Below, piece after piece: positions 1 to 8,639 of a DNA stretch of 64,000 nt. The position numbers and the translations under genes were made by a program. Source of the DNA: Actinomadura rayongensis (GTDB lineage Bacteria; Actinomycetota; Actinomycetes; Streptosporangiales; Streptosporangiaceae); contig NZ_WUTW01000003.1 of the NCBI RefSeq assembly GCF_009831215.1, positions 311,325 to 375,324 of the forward strand, written 5' to 3'. Under the pieces are notes generated by a model that did not search any database, was not told the DNA's origin, and was given only the letters and a program-made list of their open reading frames with translations. Position 1 is the first letter of the stretch. Each line of letters starts with the position of its first letter.

Positions 1-24
1 GCCGCCGGACCGTCCGCCGGCGGG

Positions 25-843
25 TCAGGTCCCGCTGACGAGCGCGTAGCAGGCGATCGCGGCGGCGGCCACGACGTTGAGGGAGTCGACGCCGCTCGCG
101 AGCGCGCCCGCGTCCATCGGGATGCGGACGGGCGCGTCCGCCTCGGCCAGCCAGTGGGATGTCAGCCCGTCGCCCTCGGAGCCGAGCAGCAGCGCGACCC
201 GCTCGCCGGACGGGGCGGCGGTCAGCGGCACGGCGGACGCGTCCGGGGTGAGGGCGAGCAGCGTGAACCCGGCTTTGCGCAGGGTGTCCAGGCCGTCCCG
301 CCGGTGCGCCATGCGCGCGTACGGCACGGCGAACACCGCGCCCATCGACACCTTCACCGCACGCCGGTAGAGCGGGTCGGCGCAGCGCCGGGACAGCACG
401 ACGGCGTCCACGCCGAGCGCGGCGGCGCACCGGAAGATCGCGCCGACGTTGGCGTGGTCGACCAGGTCCTCCAGGACGAGCAGGCGCCGCGCTTCGGCCA
501 CGACCGACGCGACGTCCGGCAGCGGCAGCCGCCGCAGCGACGCCAGCGCGCCCCGGTGGACCGGGAAGCCCGCCACCGCCTCCACCACGGCGTCGGCGGC
601 GACGTAGACGGGCGCGTCGGCGGCGTCCAGCGCGTCGGCGAGCGGCTCCACCCAGCGGTCGGCCATGAGGAACGAGCGGGCCGGGTGCCCGGTGGCGAGG
701 GCGCGCCGGATGACCTTCTCGCCCTCGGCGATGAACAGGCCGTGCTCGGCCTCCAGGCTCTTGCGGAGGTTGACGTCGCGCAGCCGCGTGTAGTCGGCGA
801 GACGCGGGTCGGCGGGGTCGGCGACGGGGACGAGACGGGCCAT
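25..843 (-). CDS. TrmH/SpoU-family RNA 2'-O-ribose methyltransferase
   Basis: About 272 residues. The C-terminal half carries the SPOUT (trefoil-knot) motifs: an N-V-G-A-I-F-R-C stretch, then the L-L-G-S-E-G-D-G-L motif 2, then S-L-N-V-V-A-A motif 3 near the end. These bind S-adenosylmethionine and mark family members that 2'-O-methylate a ribose in rRNA or tRNA. The N-terminal half resembles the small substrate-binding domain of TsnR/TrmH-type enzymes. ATG at 843 was preferred because a GGGGAG stretch lies just upstream; an in-frame ATG at 852 is nearly as good. The exact RNA target cannot be read from the sequence. The divergent neighbour is a VWA membrane protein and gives no functional clue. 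Confidence 0.9.
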   Translation of the reverse strand: MARLVPVADPADPRLADYTRLRDVNLRKSLEAEHGLFIAEGEKVIRRALATGHPARSFLMADRWVEPLADALDAADAPVYVAADAVVEAVAGFPVHRGALASLRRLPLPDVASVVAEARRLLVLEDLVDHANVGAIFRCAAALGVDAVVLSRRCADPLYRRAVKVSMGAVFAVPYARMAHRRDGLDTLRKAGFTLLALTPDASAVPLTAAPSGERVALLLGSEGDGLTSHWLAEADAPVRIPMDAGALASGVDSLNVVAAAAIACYALVSGT

Positions 844-952
844 GCTCCCCATTCTGGCCCCGCGCCGCCGGGGGTTCGTCCGGGCACGCGGCGTGACCGC
901 CGCCGGGACCGTACCAACGGGATGACCTGCGAGATCACCATTTTGCGGCTCT

Positions 953-981
953 TTGTAACCTCCATGGCGGACTACTACAGT
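953..981 (+). promoter_or_regulatory. Predicted sigma-70-type promoter for the VWA protein gene
   Basis: A TTGTAA box (953-958) and a TACAGT box (976-981) are separated by exactly 17 nt. They would start transcription near 988, about 35 nt before the GTG start at 1023. The region is AT-richer than its surroundings. Sequence-based prediction only. Confidence 0.5.
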
Positions 982-1022
982 GCCGGGGAACATGAACGTG
1001 TTTCTGGTGAATCGAGGCTGCC

Positions 1023-3497
1023 GTGAGCGGACGTCATCGCAACGACTTCCCTGATGAGGGGGCGGAGGGCGGTGAGCACGACCCGTCCCGTCCGGTCTTC
1101 GGGCCGGCGAACGACGGGTCGTCCGACTGGTTCGCGCCGCGCGACAGCCAGAGCCCGCGGGTGACGCCCGGCGAGTCCGGCGAGTGGTCCGCCCTCGGCG
1201 GGACGTCCGACAGCGGATCCCGGGGCACGACGCCGCCTCCGCCCTCGTCCGGGCCCTACGGGACGTACGGGTACGGCTCGGGGGCGTACGAGCGCCCGTC
1301 CACGGCGAGCGGCGGGTTCGAGCAGCCGCCGTCCGGAACCGGCGGATACGAGCGCCCGACGAGCGCCACGGGCGGGTTCCAGTTGCCGCCGGGCGGGACC
1401 GGCGGCTTCGAGCGGCCCACCGGCGGCACGGGCGGGTTCGAGCTGCCGCCGTCCGGGACGGGCGGGTTCGAGCGGCCCGCAGGCGGAACGGGCGGGTACG
1501 GCCGGTCCTCGGGCGGGTATGAGCGGCCGTCCACCGGAAGCGGTGGGTTCGAGCTGCCGTCGTCCGGGACGGGCGGATATGAGCGGCCGTCGAGCGGAAG
1601 TGGCGAGATCGGCGGGTACACGCTGCCGGGCGCGTCCAGCGCGGGGTACCGCGGCTACGACACCATGTCGGGCTCGGGCGAGCGCCAGGGCGGGTTCTTC
1701 GGCGGCCGGTCGGGCGGCGACTCCGGCGGGCCGGGCGGGCCGGGCGGCTCCGGCGAGTACGGGCGGCCCCGCAGGAAGCGCCGCGGCGTGCTGATCGGCC
1801 CGCTGGCGGGCGCGATCGGCCTCGCGGTGCTGCTCGGCGTCGGCGTCTACGCGTTCCTCGGGACGGGCGGCTGCGGCGGCGACGGCGCGCTGCGGCTGCG
1901 CGTCTCGGCCGCCCCCGACATCGCGCCGGCCGTCCGCAAGGCCGTCGACCGGTTCAACGACCAGGGCCGCAAGGTGGACGGCAAGTGCGTCCAGGCGTCC
2001 GTCGGCGCCGAGGACCCGTCGTCGGTGGCGACCGTGCTGTCCGGGCAGGGCGTCCCGTCCGACACGGCCCGCCAGCCGGACGTGTGGATCCCCGACTCGA
2101 CGCTGTGGACGTCCCTCGTCCAGACCAGCACCGACAAGGCCCGGCACAAGATCACGGTGAGCCGGACGTCCGTCGCGTCGAGCCCGATCGTCGTCGGCCT
2201 GCCGCAGACCCTCGCCGGGCAGCTCCAGAAGGAGGGCGTCACCGCGACGCCGTCCTGGGACAACCTGCTGAAGGCGGCGGGCGGCGTCGCGGGCGGCGGC
2301 GTCACCAAGAACCAGATGATCCCGGCGGGCGCGGTGCGGATGGTCGTCCCGGACCCGACGGTCAACGCCGTCGGCCTCGGCGGCCTGGTCCTCACCGGCG
2401 AGCTGCTGACCAACGACCCGAACCGGGACTCGATCTTCACCGGGATCGTCCGGACGGTCCGCGAGGCGACCGTCGCCAAGCCCGCCGACACGTTCAGGCA
2501 GTTCCGCCCGGGACGCAGCGGCCGGCAGCCGATCAGCATCTCGTCCGAGCAGGCGCTGTGGAGCTACAACCGGACGAGCCCGGCGGAACCGGCCGTCGCG
2601 CTGTACCCGGTCGAGGGCACGCTGTCGCTGGACTACCCGTTCACCGTCACGACCGGCGACGACGCCAAGAAGCGCGCGGCGGGCCTGCTCGAACAGGCGA
2701 TGAACACCGACGCGACCCGCACAGACGTCCGTGAGCTGGGCTTCCGCTCGCCCGACGGCAAGGCTCCGACGGCGTTCTCCCAGAAGTACGGCGTGACCCC
2801 GGCCCGTCCGCGGCAGCTCCCGGCGCCCAAGCCCGCCGACGTCGCGCAGACGATGCAGGCGTGGTCGAAGCTGTCGCTCGGGATCCGGCTCCTGACGCTC
2901 ACCGACGTGTCCGGCTCGATGGCCGAGCCCGTGGGCGGCGGGATGAACCGGCTCCAGGCGCTCGCGCGCGTCGAGCAGGGCGGGCTCAGCATGCTGCCCA
3001 ACGACACCGAACTCGGCGTCTGGTCGTTCTCGACGCATCTCGTGGGCAACCGCGACTACCGCGAACTCGTCCCGATCGGCGGGCTCGGCGACCGCATCGG
3101 CTCCACGACGCGCCGGAACATGGTCCTCACCCAGCTCAACCAGATCCGTCCCAAGCCGAACGGCGACACGGCCCTGTACGCGTCCATCCTCGCCGCGTAC
3201 AAGGAGATGAACCGGACGTACAAGCCGGAGTTCGTCAACACGATCCTGCTGTTCACCGACGGCCAGAACGACGACCCCGACGGCCCGACGCTCCAGGAGG
3301 CGGTCGCGCAGCTCAAGGCGATGCGCGACCCGAACAAGCCGATCCAGGTGAACATGATCGGCTACGGGAAGGACGTCGACGAGGCGTCGCTCCGGGAGAT
3401 CGGCCGGATCACCAACGGGACGGTCCAGCTCGCCAACACCCCGCAGGACATCCAGAAGATCGTCCTGAAGCTGCTGGCCCGCCGGATCAACGAATGA
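1023..3497 (+). CDS. Membrane-anchored protein with substrate-binding-like and VWA domains
   Basis: 824 residues from GTG at 1023, with GAGG about 6 nt upstream. Residues 1-250 are a Gly/Ser/Pro/Tyr-rich region with about ten short repeats, predicted cytoplasmic. A basic patch and one membrane helix follow (about 255-280). The extracytoplasmic part begins with a periplasmic-binding-protein-like domain (about 285-590) and ends with a von Willebrand A domain. The MIDAS is complete: D-V-S-G-S-M near residue 628, a threonine in G-D-T-A-L-Y, and an aspartate in F-T-D-G-Q. Actinobacterial relatives have this binding-domain plus VWA architecture and are usually annotated as substrate-binding and VWA domain-containing proteins of unknown ligand. 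It probably displays a metal-dependent adhesion domain outside the membrane. Confidence 0.85.
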   Translation: MSGRHRNDFPDEGAEGGEHDPSRPVFGPANDGSSDWFAPRDSQSPRVTPGESGEWSALGGTSDSGSRGTTPPPPSSGPYGTYGYGSGAYERPSTASGGFEQPPSGTGGYERPTSATGGFQLPPGGTGGFERPTGGTGGFELPPSGTGGFERPAGGTGGYGRSSGGYERPSTGSGGFELPSSGTGGYERPSSGSGEIGGYTLPGASSAGYRGYDTMSGSGERQGGFFGGRSGGDSGGPGGPGGSGEYGRPRRKRRGVLIGPLAGAIGLAVLLGVGVYAFLGTGGCGGDGALRLRVSAAPDIAPAVRKAVDRFNDQGRKVDGKCVQASVGAEDPSSVATVLSGQGVPSDTARQPDVWIPDSTLWTSLVQTSTDKARHKITVSRTSVASSPIVVGLPQTLAGQLQKEGVTATPSWDNLLKAAGGVAGGGVTKNQMIPAGAVRMVVPDPTVNAVGLGGLVLTGELLTNDPNRDSIFTGIVRTVREATVAKPADTFRQFRPGRSGRQPISISSEQALWSYNRTSPAEPAVALYPVEGTLSLDYPFTVTTGDDAKKRAAGLLEQAMNTDATRTDVRELGFRSPDGKAPTAFSQKYGVTPARPRQLPAPKPADVAQTMQAWSKLSLGIRLLTLTDVSGSMAEPVGGGMNRLQALARVEQGGLSMLPNDTELGVWSFSTHLVGNRDYRELVPIGGLGDRIGSTTRRNMVLTQLNQIRPKPNGDTALYASILAAYKEMNRTYKPEFVNTILLFTDGQNDDPDGPTLQEAVAQLKAMRDPNKPIQVNMIGYGKDVDEASLREIGRITNGTVQLANTPQDIQKIVLKLLARRINE
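1291..1620 (+). repeat. In-frame tandem repeat coding for G-G-[FY]-E-x-P-x-[SG]-G-T units
   Basis: About ten degenerate units of roughly 33 nt code for peptide repeats of the form GG-F/Y-E-R/L-P-x-x-G-T/S in the N-terminal tail of the VWA protein. Units differ at third positions but keep the glycine pair and the aromatic-glutamate step. This looks like an intrinsically disordered linker prone to copy-number change. Confidence 0.8.
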
Positions 3498-3500
3498 CCG

Positions 3501-3529
3501 CCGGGGGCCGGGCTCGTCCCGGCCCCCGG
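3501..3529 (+). terminator. Intrinsic-type terminator hairpin after the VWA gene
   Basis: A perfect 12-bp GC-rich stem (3501-3512 with 3518-3529) and a 5-nt loop CTCGT lie 4 nt after the stop codon at 3497. No U-tract follows, as is common in actinobacteria. Confidence 0.7.
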
Positions 3530-3594
3530 AGGAAATCTCCGAAATTTCGCTGCGAACCTGTCAACCGGGCGCCGGGGCGGGCCGTCTCTTATAC

Positions 3595-3629
3595 GGAGGC
3601 CCGACGGGGAGCGGGGCCGTCGGGCCTCC
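3595..3629. terminator. Second hairpin in the sigma-gene upstream region (terminator or control site)
   Basis: A perfect 13-bp inverted repeat (3595-3607 with 3617-3629) has a 9-nt spacer and lies about 100 nt before the sigma-factor start. It may back up the first terminator, form a 5'-leader hairpin in the sigma mRNA, or be a protein-binding site. Confidence 0.45.
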
Positions 3630-3730
3630 CTACTCCACGCCCTGTGAATCGTCCGGGGCCGCGGTGCCCGGAGCGCCCACCCTTCTCGGCTCCGGCACCC
3701 GCACCTCCGACTCCGCTCCGGGAGGACCCC

Positions 3731-5191
3731 GTGTCCGCTTGGCCCACCCTTGACCGCGCCGCCGACGAGCGTCTCGCCCGCGCGCTCGCCGCCGGCGACG
3801 CGTCGGCGCCGGGCCTGCTCGCCGACCGGTACGGCGCCCGCCTCTACGACTACGCGCACGCGCTGCTCCGCGACCGCGACGAAGCCTCCTGGGCGCTGTA
3901 CAACGCGCTGCTGGCCGCGTCCGCGCACGGCGACCTGGCCGGGGGCGGCGGACGGGTGCGCGCCTGGCTGTACGCGCTCGTCCGGCACGAGTGCCTGCTG
4001 CGGCTGCGCGATCCGGACCGTCCGGACGAGCGGATCGAGGCCCCCGAGGCCGAGGACGCGTTCCTGGACGAGGCCGAGCACGCCCGCCTGCTGGAGGGCC
4101 GCAGGCTCGCGCACAGCGCCCTCGCCGCGCTGCGGGGCCGCGACCGCGAAGCCCTCGACCTGCTGCTGCGCCACGACCTGGACACCCCCGAGATCGGCGT
4201 CGTGCTCGGGCTGGACGCGGGCGAGGCCGCCCGGCTCGCCGCCGCCGCGCGCGCCGGGCTGGACGAGGCCGTCGCCGCCGCGCTCATCGCCCGCTCCCGG
4301 GGGCACGGCTGCCGGGAGGCCGCCGCGCTCGCCGAACGGGGCGGCTGGCCGGTCGACCCCGCGTCGGCCCGCGCGCTGGTCGCCCACCTGGAGGACTGCC
4401 GGGTCTGCGCCGCGCACCGGGGCCGTTCGGTGTCGGCCGCGCGGCTGCTCCAGGCGCTCCCGGTCGCGCTCATGCCGGGCGACCTGCCCGGCGTGATCAC
4501 CGACGCCGCCGCCGATCCCGCGACCGTGGCGGAGGCCGCCCGGCGGGCCGGGCCGTTCGGTCCGGACGGCCTGCCGCTCCCGCCGGCCGCGCGGGCGGAG
4601 GCGGACGAGCCGCGCCGGAGCCGTACCCCGCCCCGGCTCTGGCCCGCGCTCGCCGCCGCCGCGGCCGTCATCCTCGTGGTGACGGGCGGCTACATGCTGA
4701 TGCCGGGGTCGGGGGGTCCGGCGGCGGGGCTCGGCACGGCGTCGTCGTCCACGCCGGCCGCCGACCCGTCGGAGTCGCCGCTCGACAGCCCGTCGCCCGA
4801 GCCCACGACGTCCGCGCCGACGCCGACGACCAGCGCTCCGACGCCGTCCGCGACCCCGACGACCCGCAAGCCCACCCCGAAGCCCACCCGCACCAAGCGC
4901 CCGAAGCCCACGCCGACGCGCAGCAGGCCCACGACCGGCACGGTCGCCGTCAGCGGGTCGTGCAACCTGAGCGCGGCCCCATCGTGCGCCGTCACGGTGA
5001 CCGCGCCGGGCTTCCTGACCTGGACGGCGACCCACTCACCGGGTCTCAGCCTCAGCCGGGCGTCCGGCCGAGGGAACGGGCTCGTCACCGTGATCCGGAC
5101 GGGCGAGTGCCAGCCCGGCGCCGTCACCTTCCTCCCCGGCGGCAGCTCCGTCGCCGTCACCTGTGACCAACCGGAGGCCGGTCAGAAGTGA
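3731..5191 (+). CDS. ECF-like sigma factor fused to zinc-finger anti-sigma, membrane helix and extracytoplasmic tail
   Basis: 486 residues from GTG at 3731, with GGAGGA 4 nt upstream. Residues 1-75 resemble sigma region 2 (A-D-R-Y-G-A-R-L-Y-D-Y-A) and about 110-175 region 4. A zf-HC2-like H-x3-C-x2-C sits near residues 219-227, a hydrophobic helix at about 303-325, then a Thr/Pro/Ser/Lys-rich linker and a folded tail with four cysteines. Known ECF groups carry C-terminal extensions with zinc fingers, membrane helices and sensory domains, so sigma and anti-sigma functions share one chain. The tail is outside the cell if the helix inserts N-in; its ligand is unknown. Region 4 is divergent, so DNA recognition may be weak. 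It is adjacent to, but probably transcribed separately from, the VWA gene. Confidence 0.75.
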   Translation: MSAWPTLDRAADERLARALAAGDASAPGLLADRYGARLYDYAHALLRDRDEASWALYNALLAASAHGDLAGGGGRVRAWLYALVRHECLLRLRDPDRPDERIEAPEAEDAFLDEAEHARLLEGRRLAHSALAALRGRDREALDLLLRHDLDTPEIGVVLGLDAGEAARLAAAARAGLDEAVAAALIARSRGHGCREAAALAERGGWPVDPASARALVAHLEDCRVCAAHRGRSVSAARLLQALPVALMPGDLPGVITDAAADPATVAEAARRAGPFGPDGLPLPPAARAEADEPRRSRTPPRLWPALAAAAAVILVVTGGYMLMPGSGGPAAGLGTASSSTPAADPSESPLDSPSPEPTTSAPTPTTSAPTPSATPTTRKPTPKPTRTKRPKPTPTRSRPTTGTVAVSGSCNLSAAPSCAVTVTAPGFLTWTATHSPGLSLSRASGRGNGLVTVIRTGECQPGAVTFLPGGSSVAVTCDQPEAGQK

Positions 5192-5220
5192 TCCCGCCGC
5201 GTCGGCTCAGCGTTCCGCGC

Positions 5221-6294
5221 TCACCAGGCGGAACCCGAGTCCAGGACGCGATGGGCACGGTCCAACAGCAGCGGGACGGCCGCGCCGACCTGGTCGAACC
5301 CGGCGCCGACCGTGGCGTTCTGCAGGAACCGCGCGTGGATCCCCTCCAGGATCGCCGCCAGCTTGAAGCACGCGAACGCGACGTAGTAGTCCAGCCCGGA
5401 CAGGTCAGCGCCAGTGGCGGCGGCGTACCGCGCGGCGAACTCGCGCCGGGTCGGGAAGCCGGGCGCGGCGGTGACGGTCGCGCCGACGGGCAGCCGCTCG
5501 GCGTCCCCGGCCTCGGTCCAGTAGACGAGCGTCAGCCCGAGGTCGGCCAGCGGGTCGCCGAGCGTCGACATCTCCCAGTCCACGACGGCCGCAACGGCGG
5601 GTTCGGGGTCGAGCCGGACGAGGGCGTTGTCGAGGCGGAAGTCGCCGTGCACGAGCCGTCCGGGCGCGTCGGGCGGCAGCCGCTCGCCGAGCCGCGCCAC
5701 GAGCCGGTCGAACGCGGGCAGGTCGCGGTCGGCCCCGGCGGCGCGGACGGCGTCGCGCGACCGCTCCCACTGCTGCCCCCAGCGGCGGAGCTGCCGCTCC
5801 AGGTACCCGGCGGGACGGCCGAAGTCCGCGAGCCCCGCCCGCTCCGGGTCGACGCCGTGGATCTCGGCGAGCGCGTCCGCGAGCCGGTCGCCGAGCGCGC
5901 GGGCCCGCGCCGGGGCGAGCCCGGCGGCGTCGGCCTCGGTGCGCAGGACGAGCCCGTCGACGAAGTCCATGACGTAGAACGTCGCGCCGATGACGCCCGG
6001 GTCGTCGCAAAAGGCGACCATCGTCGGCACCGGCACCCCGGACGCCGCGCCGAGCGCCGCCATCACGCGGTACTCGCGGGCCATGTCGTGCGCGGTCGGC
6101 AGGACGTGCCCGAGCGGCGGCCGGCGCAGCACGACCGCGCGCCCGTCGCCGAGCGCGACCCGGTAGGTGAGGTTGGACCGGCCGCCCGCGATGAGCTCGA
6201 CGGCGGTGACGGGTCCGGAGCCGGGCAGCGCGCCGGCCAGCCAGGCGGACAGGCGCGGGACGTCGATGCCGGGCACGGTGCGTTCGTCCTTCAT
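5221..6294 (-). CDS. Phosphotransferase family protein (APH/ACAD10-11-like kinase fold)
   Basis: 357 residues, the normal length for this family. A Brenner-type motif (L-V-H-G-D-F-R-L-D-N) provides the catalytic aspartate, followed by V-V-D-W-E-M-S-T-L-G-D-P-L-A-D-L-G, which supplies the metal-binding aspartate. The N-terminal lobe has a nucleotide-loop-like G-G-R-S-N-L-T-Y and a lysine-poor V-V-L-R-R-P-P segment typical of the ACAD10/11-like branch. Related actinobacterial proteins (often mislabelled FadE36) lie near acyl-CoA dehydrogenases and may phosphorylate hydroxyacyl-CoA or similar substrates. No such gene is adjacent here, so the substrate is not assigned. Start ATG at 6294 has AGGT about 6 nt upstream. 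Confidence 0.85.
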   Translation of the reverse strand: MKDERTVPGIDVPRLSAWLAGALPGSGPVTAVELIAGGRSNLTYRVALGDGRAVVLRRPPLGHVLPTAHDMAREYRVMAALGAASGVPVPTMVAFCDDPGVIGATFYVMDFVDGLVLRTEADAAGLAPARARALGDRLADALAEIHGVDPERAGLADFGRPAGYLERQLRRWGQQWERSRDAVRAAGADRDLPAFDRLVARLGERLPPDAPGRLVHGDFRLDNALVRLDPEPAVAAVVDWEMSTLGDPLADLGLTLVYWTEAGDAERLPVGATVTAAPGFPTRREFAARYAAATGADLSGLDYYVAFACFKLAAILEGIHARFLQNATVGAGFDQVGAAVPLLLDRAHRVLDSGSAW

Positions 6295-6625
6295 GACGAC
6301 CTATTAGAACGCGGCTCGGTCGACTTCGGGGCGGCGGGTGCGCCCCGGGCGTCCCGGCGGCGCGCGGCGGCCACATCCGGCCGCCCGGTCCGGCCCGCAC
6401 GCCAGGTCGCCCACCTGCGACGACGCGGTCACGATCCGCCACGGTGAGCCAGATCGTCCCGGCGCCAGGTGGATCCGCGCGACCGGCGGGGTACGACCCC
6501 GCGACGGCACGGATCACCCCAGGTCACCCCGGGACACCTTCAGGGTGGACATCCATGCACAACTGGGCTAACACAGGATAACGAGACCAATTCGGGGCAT
6601 GACGCCCGATTGGGGAGGACACACG
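6295..6625. other. Intergenic region between divergent genes
   Basis: 331 nt upstream of both the phosphotransferase and the amidase-like gene. Apart from the possible promoter at 6546-6574, no gene, hairpin or repeat was recognised. Open frames here have poor codon usage. Confidence 0.5.
6546..6574 (+). promoter_or_regulatory. Possible promoter for the amidase-like gene
   Basis: TGGACA (6546-6551) and TAACAC (6569-6574) are 17 nt apart. The -35 match is good and the -10 match weak. It lies about 50 nt upstream of the GTG start at 6626. Confidence 0.35.
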
Positions 6626-7297
6626 GTGGCAGACGCATGGCTACCGGAGGCCGGCCGGTCGCCGGCGGGCGACGACGGCGGACCGCTGCGGGGCGGCGCC
6701 CCGCGCGCGGTGTGGCTGGCCAGCGACTCCGACGCGCGGGTGGTGTCGGCCCGGTCGGTCGCCGCCGACCTCGTCCGCGCCGGACGGCCCGCGCACCTCG
6801 TGTGGAACCCGCGCACCGGGGAGATCGTCCAGCTCGTCCCGGCGACCCGGGCGGCGGGGACGATCGGCGCGGCGGGCCGGGAGGGCCGGGCCTGCCTGCA
6901 GATCATGGTCGTCGGGTCCGCGCACGAGCCGTTCACCGCGACCCCGCTGACCGGCCTGGACACGATCCTCACCTGGCTGGACGGCTGGGGCGTCGCGCGC
7001 CGCTGGCCCGCCGGGCCGCCGCTGCCCCCGCCGCAGTCCTACCAGGCCCGGCGCGACCGGCGGGCGTGGGCGCGCGGCGGCCACTTCGGCGCGTCGCAGG
7101 TGCCCGGACCGGAACGGCCGGACCCGGGCGGCATCGACATCCGGCGCGTCACCGGTCCGGAGACGCCGGTCGCGCCGCTGCCGCGTCCGCTGCCCCGCGA
7201 GGACCGCGCGCCCCGGCTCCCCGTGCCCCGGCTGGCCGGCGACCTGGCGGCGGTTCCGGCCGTGCCAGCGCCCGCACCAGCGAGCATCCGGTCCTGA
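6626..7297 (+). CDS. Degenerate N-acetylmuramoyl-L-alanine amidase (PGRP)-like protein
   Basis: 223 residues. GTG at 6626 was chosen over ATG at 6599 because GGGGAGGA ends 6 nt upstream of it. The N-terminal half has a block like the amidase_2 fold: R-P-A-H-L-V-W-N-P-R-T-G-E-I-V-Q-L-V-P, matching the first zinc-ligand strand of peptidoglycan amidases. Near residue 155 comes G-G-H-F-G-A-S-Q-V-P-G, then P-D-P-G-G-I-D, matching the second ligand block. Active family members usually have a histidine where this protein has alanine before S-Q-V-P. The tail is Pro/Arg-rich. No signal peptide is visible. It may be an inactive, cytoplasmic muropeptide-binding relative. The last 149 nt overlap the convergent MocR gene. 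Confidence 0.5.
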   Translation: MADAWLPEAGRSPAGDDGGPLRGGAPRAVWLASDSDARVVSARSVAADLVRAGRPAHLVWNPRTGEIVQLVPATRAAGTIGAAGREGRACLQIMVVGSAHEPFTATPLTGLDTILTWLDGWGVARRWPAGPPLPPPQSYQARRDRRAWARGGHFGASQVPGPERPDPGGIDIRRVTGPETPVAPLPRPLPREDRAPRLPVPRLAGDLAAVPAVPAPAPASIRS

Positions 7298-8615
7298 GCT
7301 CGTCCGCCGACGCCGCCGCGCCGTAGCCGATGACGAGCCCGCCGCCGTCGGCGGGCTCGGTGCGGTACCGGTCGAGGACGTCCACGAGCACGCCCCGCGC
7401 GGCGGCCTCGTCCCGCACCCGGCGGGCCTGCCCGGCGGGCAGCGCGACGACCAGGTGCAGGCCCGCCGTGCTGCCCCGCACGTCGAGCCCGCGCAGTTCC
7501 TCGGTGACGACCGCGCGGCGGCGCGCGTACTCGGCCCGGACGCGCCGGACGTGGCGTTCGAGGTCGCCGCGCTCCAGCAGCACGCGCAGCGCCTCCTCGG
7601 CCAGCGCGGACGTCCGGTCGTTGACCCGGTCGCGGTGCCGGGCGACGGCGGCGGCGAGGTCGGGCCGCGCGACCAGCCAGCCGAGGCCCATCCGCGCGGT
7701 GAGCATCTTCGCGGTCGTGCCGAGGTAGAGGACGACGTCCGGATCGAGGCCGTGCAGGGCGGGCAGCGGGCCGACGTCGAAGCGGAACTCGCCGTCGTAG
7801 TCGTCCTCGGCGATCAGCGCGCCGGTGCGCCGCGCCCACGCCACGAGCGCCTGTCGGCGCGGCACCGGCAGGACGCCGCCGAGCGGGAACTGGTGCGCCG
7901 GGGTCGTGTAGACGAGCGCGAGGTCGTCGGGCAGGTCGGCGACGACGAGTCCGTGGTCGTCCACGCGGCACGGCACGACCTCCAGCCCGCGCGCCGCCAG
8001 CGCCGCCCGGGCCTTGCCGTAGCCGGGCTCCTCGACGCCCGCGCGCTGACCCGGTTTCAGCAGCGCGGCGGCGGCGAGCGCGAGCGCGTTCGTCGCGCCC
8101 CTGGTCACGACGATCTGGCCGGGCGCGCACGCGACGCCCCGGCCGCGCCGCAGGTAGGCGGCCAGTTCGGCGCGCAGCCCGGGCAGGCCGTGCGGGTCGG
8201 AGCGCTCGCTCGCCTGCGCGGTCGCGGCGAGCCGCCACGCGCGCCGCCAGGCGGGGGTGTCCAGCGCGTCGGCGAACGCGGTGCCGGGTCTGAGGTCGAT
8301 CGTGCCCGGTGGGGCGATGCGTCCCGAGTAGGGGATTTGTTCCTGGATCGGGTCGTTCGTCTCAGGGGCGGGGACGACGTCGGTGACGTAGGTGCCCGAG
8401 CCGTGCCGTCCCTCGATCCAGCCCTCGGCGTAGAGCTGTTCGTAGGCCTCGGTGACGACCGTCCGGCTGACGCCGAGTTCGGCCGCGAGCGCCCGGCCGG
8501 ACGGCAGGCGCTCCCCCGCGACGAGCCGTCCGTCGCGCATCGCGGCGCGGAGCTGCCGGACGATCTGGGTCCGCAGCGGCGTCGCGTCCGCGCGGTCGAC
8601 CGTGACGGGCAGCAA
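7149..8615 (-). CDS. MocR/PdxR-type GntR-family regulator with aminotransferase domain
   Basis: 488 residues. Residues 1-75 form a GntR winged helix (L-A-A-E-L-G-V-S-R-T-V-V-T-E-A-Y). The rest is a fold-type I PLP domain: D-D-Y-D-G-E-F-R-F binds the cofactor ring, and the Schiff-base lysine lies in G-T-T-A-K-M-L. Such proteins sense PLP or amino-compounds. TTG at 8615 is supported by AGGGGAG about 8 nt upstream; no in-frame ATG is nearby. The final 30-odd residues are Ala/Pro/Arg-rich, beyond the usual end of the domain, and overlap the convergent gene. It is divergent from a pyridoxamine-oxidase-like gene, a common arrangement for MocR targets, with an inverted repeat between them. Confidence 0.9.
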   Translation of the reverse strand: MLPVTVDRADATPLRTQIVRQLRAAMRDGRLVAGERLPSGRALAAELGVSRTVVTEAYEQLYAEGWIEGRHGSGTYVTDVVPAPETNDPIQEQIPYSGRIAPPGTIDLRPGTAFADALDTPAWRRAWRLAATAQASERSDPHGLPGLRAELAAYLRRGRGVACAPGQIVVTRGATNALALAAAALLKPGQRAGVEEPGYGKARAALAARGLEVVPCRVDDHGLVVADLPDDLALVYTTPAHQFPLGGVLPVPRRQALVAWARRTGALIAEDDYDGEFRFDVGPLPALHGLDPDVVLYLGTTAKMLTARMGLGWLVARPDLAAAVARHRDRVNDRTSALAEEALRVLLERGDLERHVRRVRAEYARRRAVVTEELRGLDVRGSTAGLHLVVALPAGQARRVRDEAAARGVLVDVLDRYRTEPADGGGLVIGYGAAASADELRTGCSLVRALARPEPPPGRRPAGARGAGARGPRGAADAAAARPASPDR

Positions 8616-8639
8616 AGTGGTCTCCCCTTATCGGTGTTA

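Noticed and set aside
25-993. Longer form of the TrmH-like protein
   Set aside because: The extra N-terminus is Arg/Pro-rich and unlike the family; a Shine-Dalgarno and family homology support the start at 843.
154-3038. Long open frames on the opposite strand or shifted relative to the first two genes
   Set aside because: Low-complexity Arg/Ala/Gly/Pro translations with no domain, mirroring the true coding frames; typical of very GC-rich DNA.
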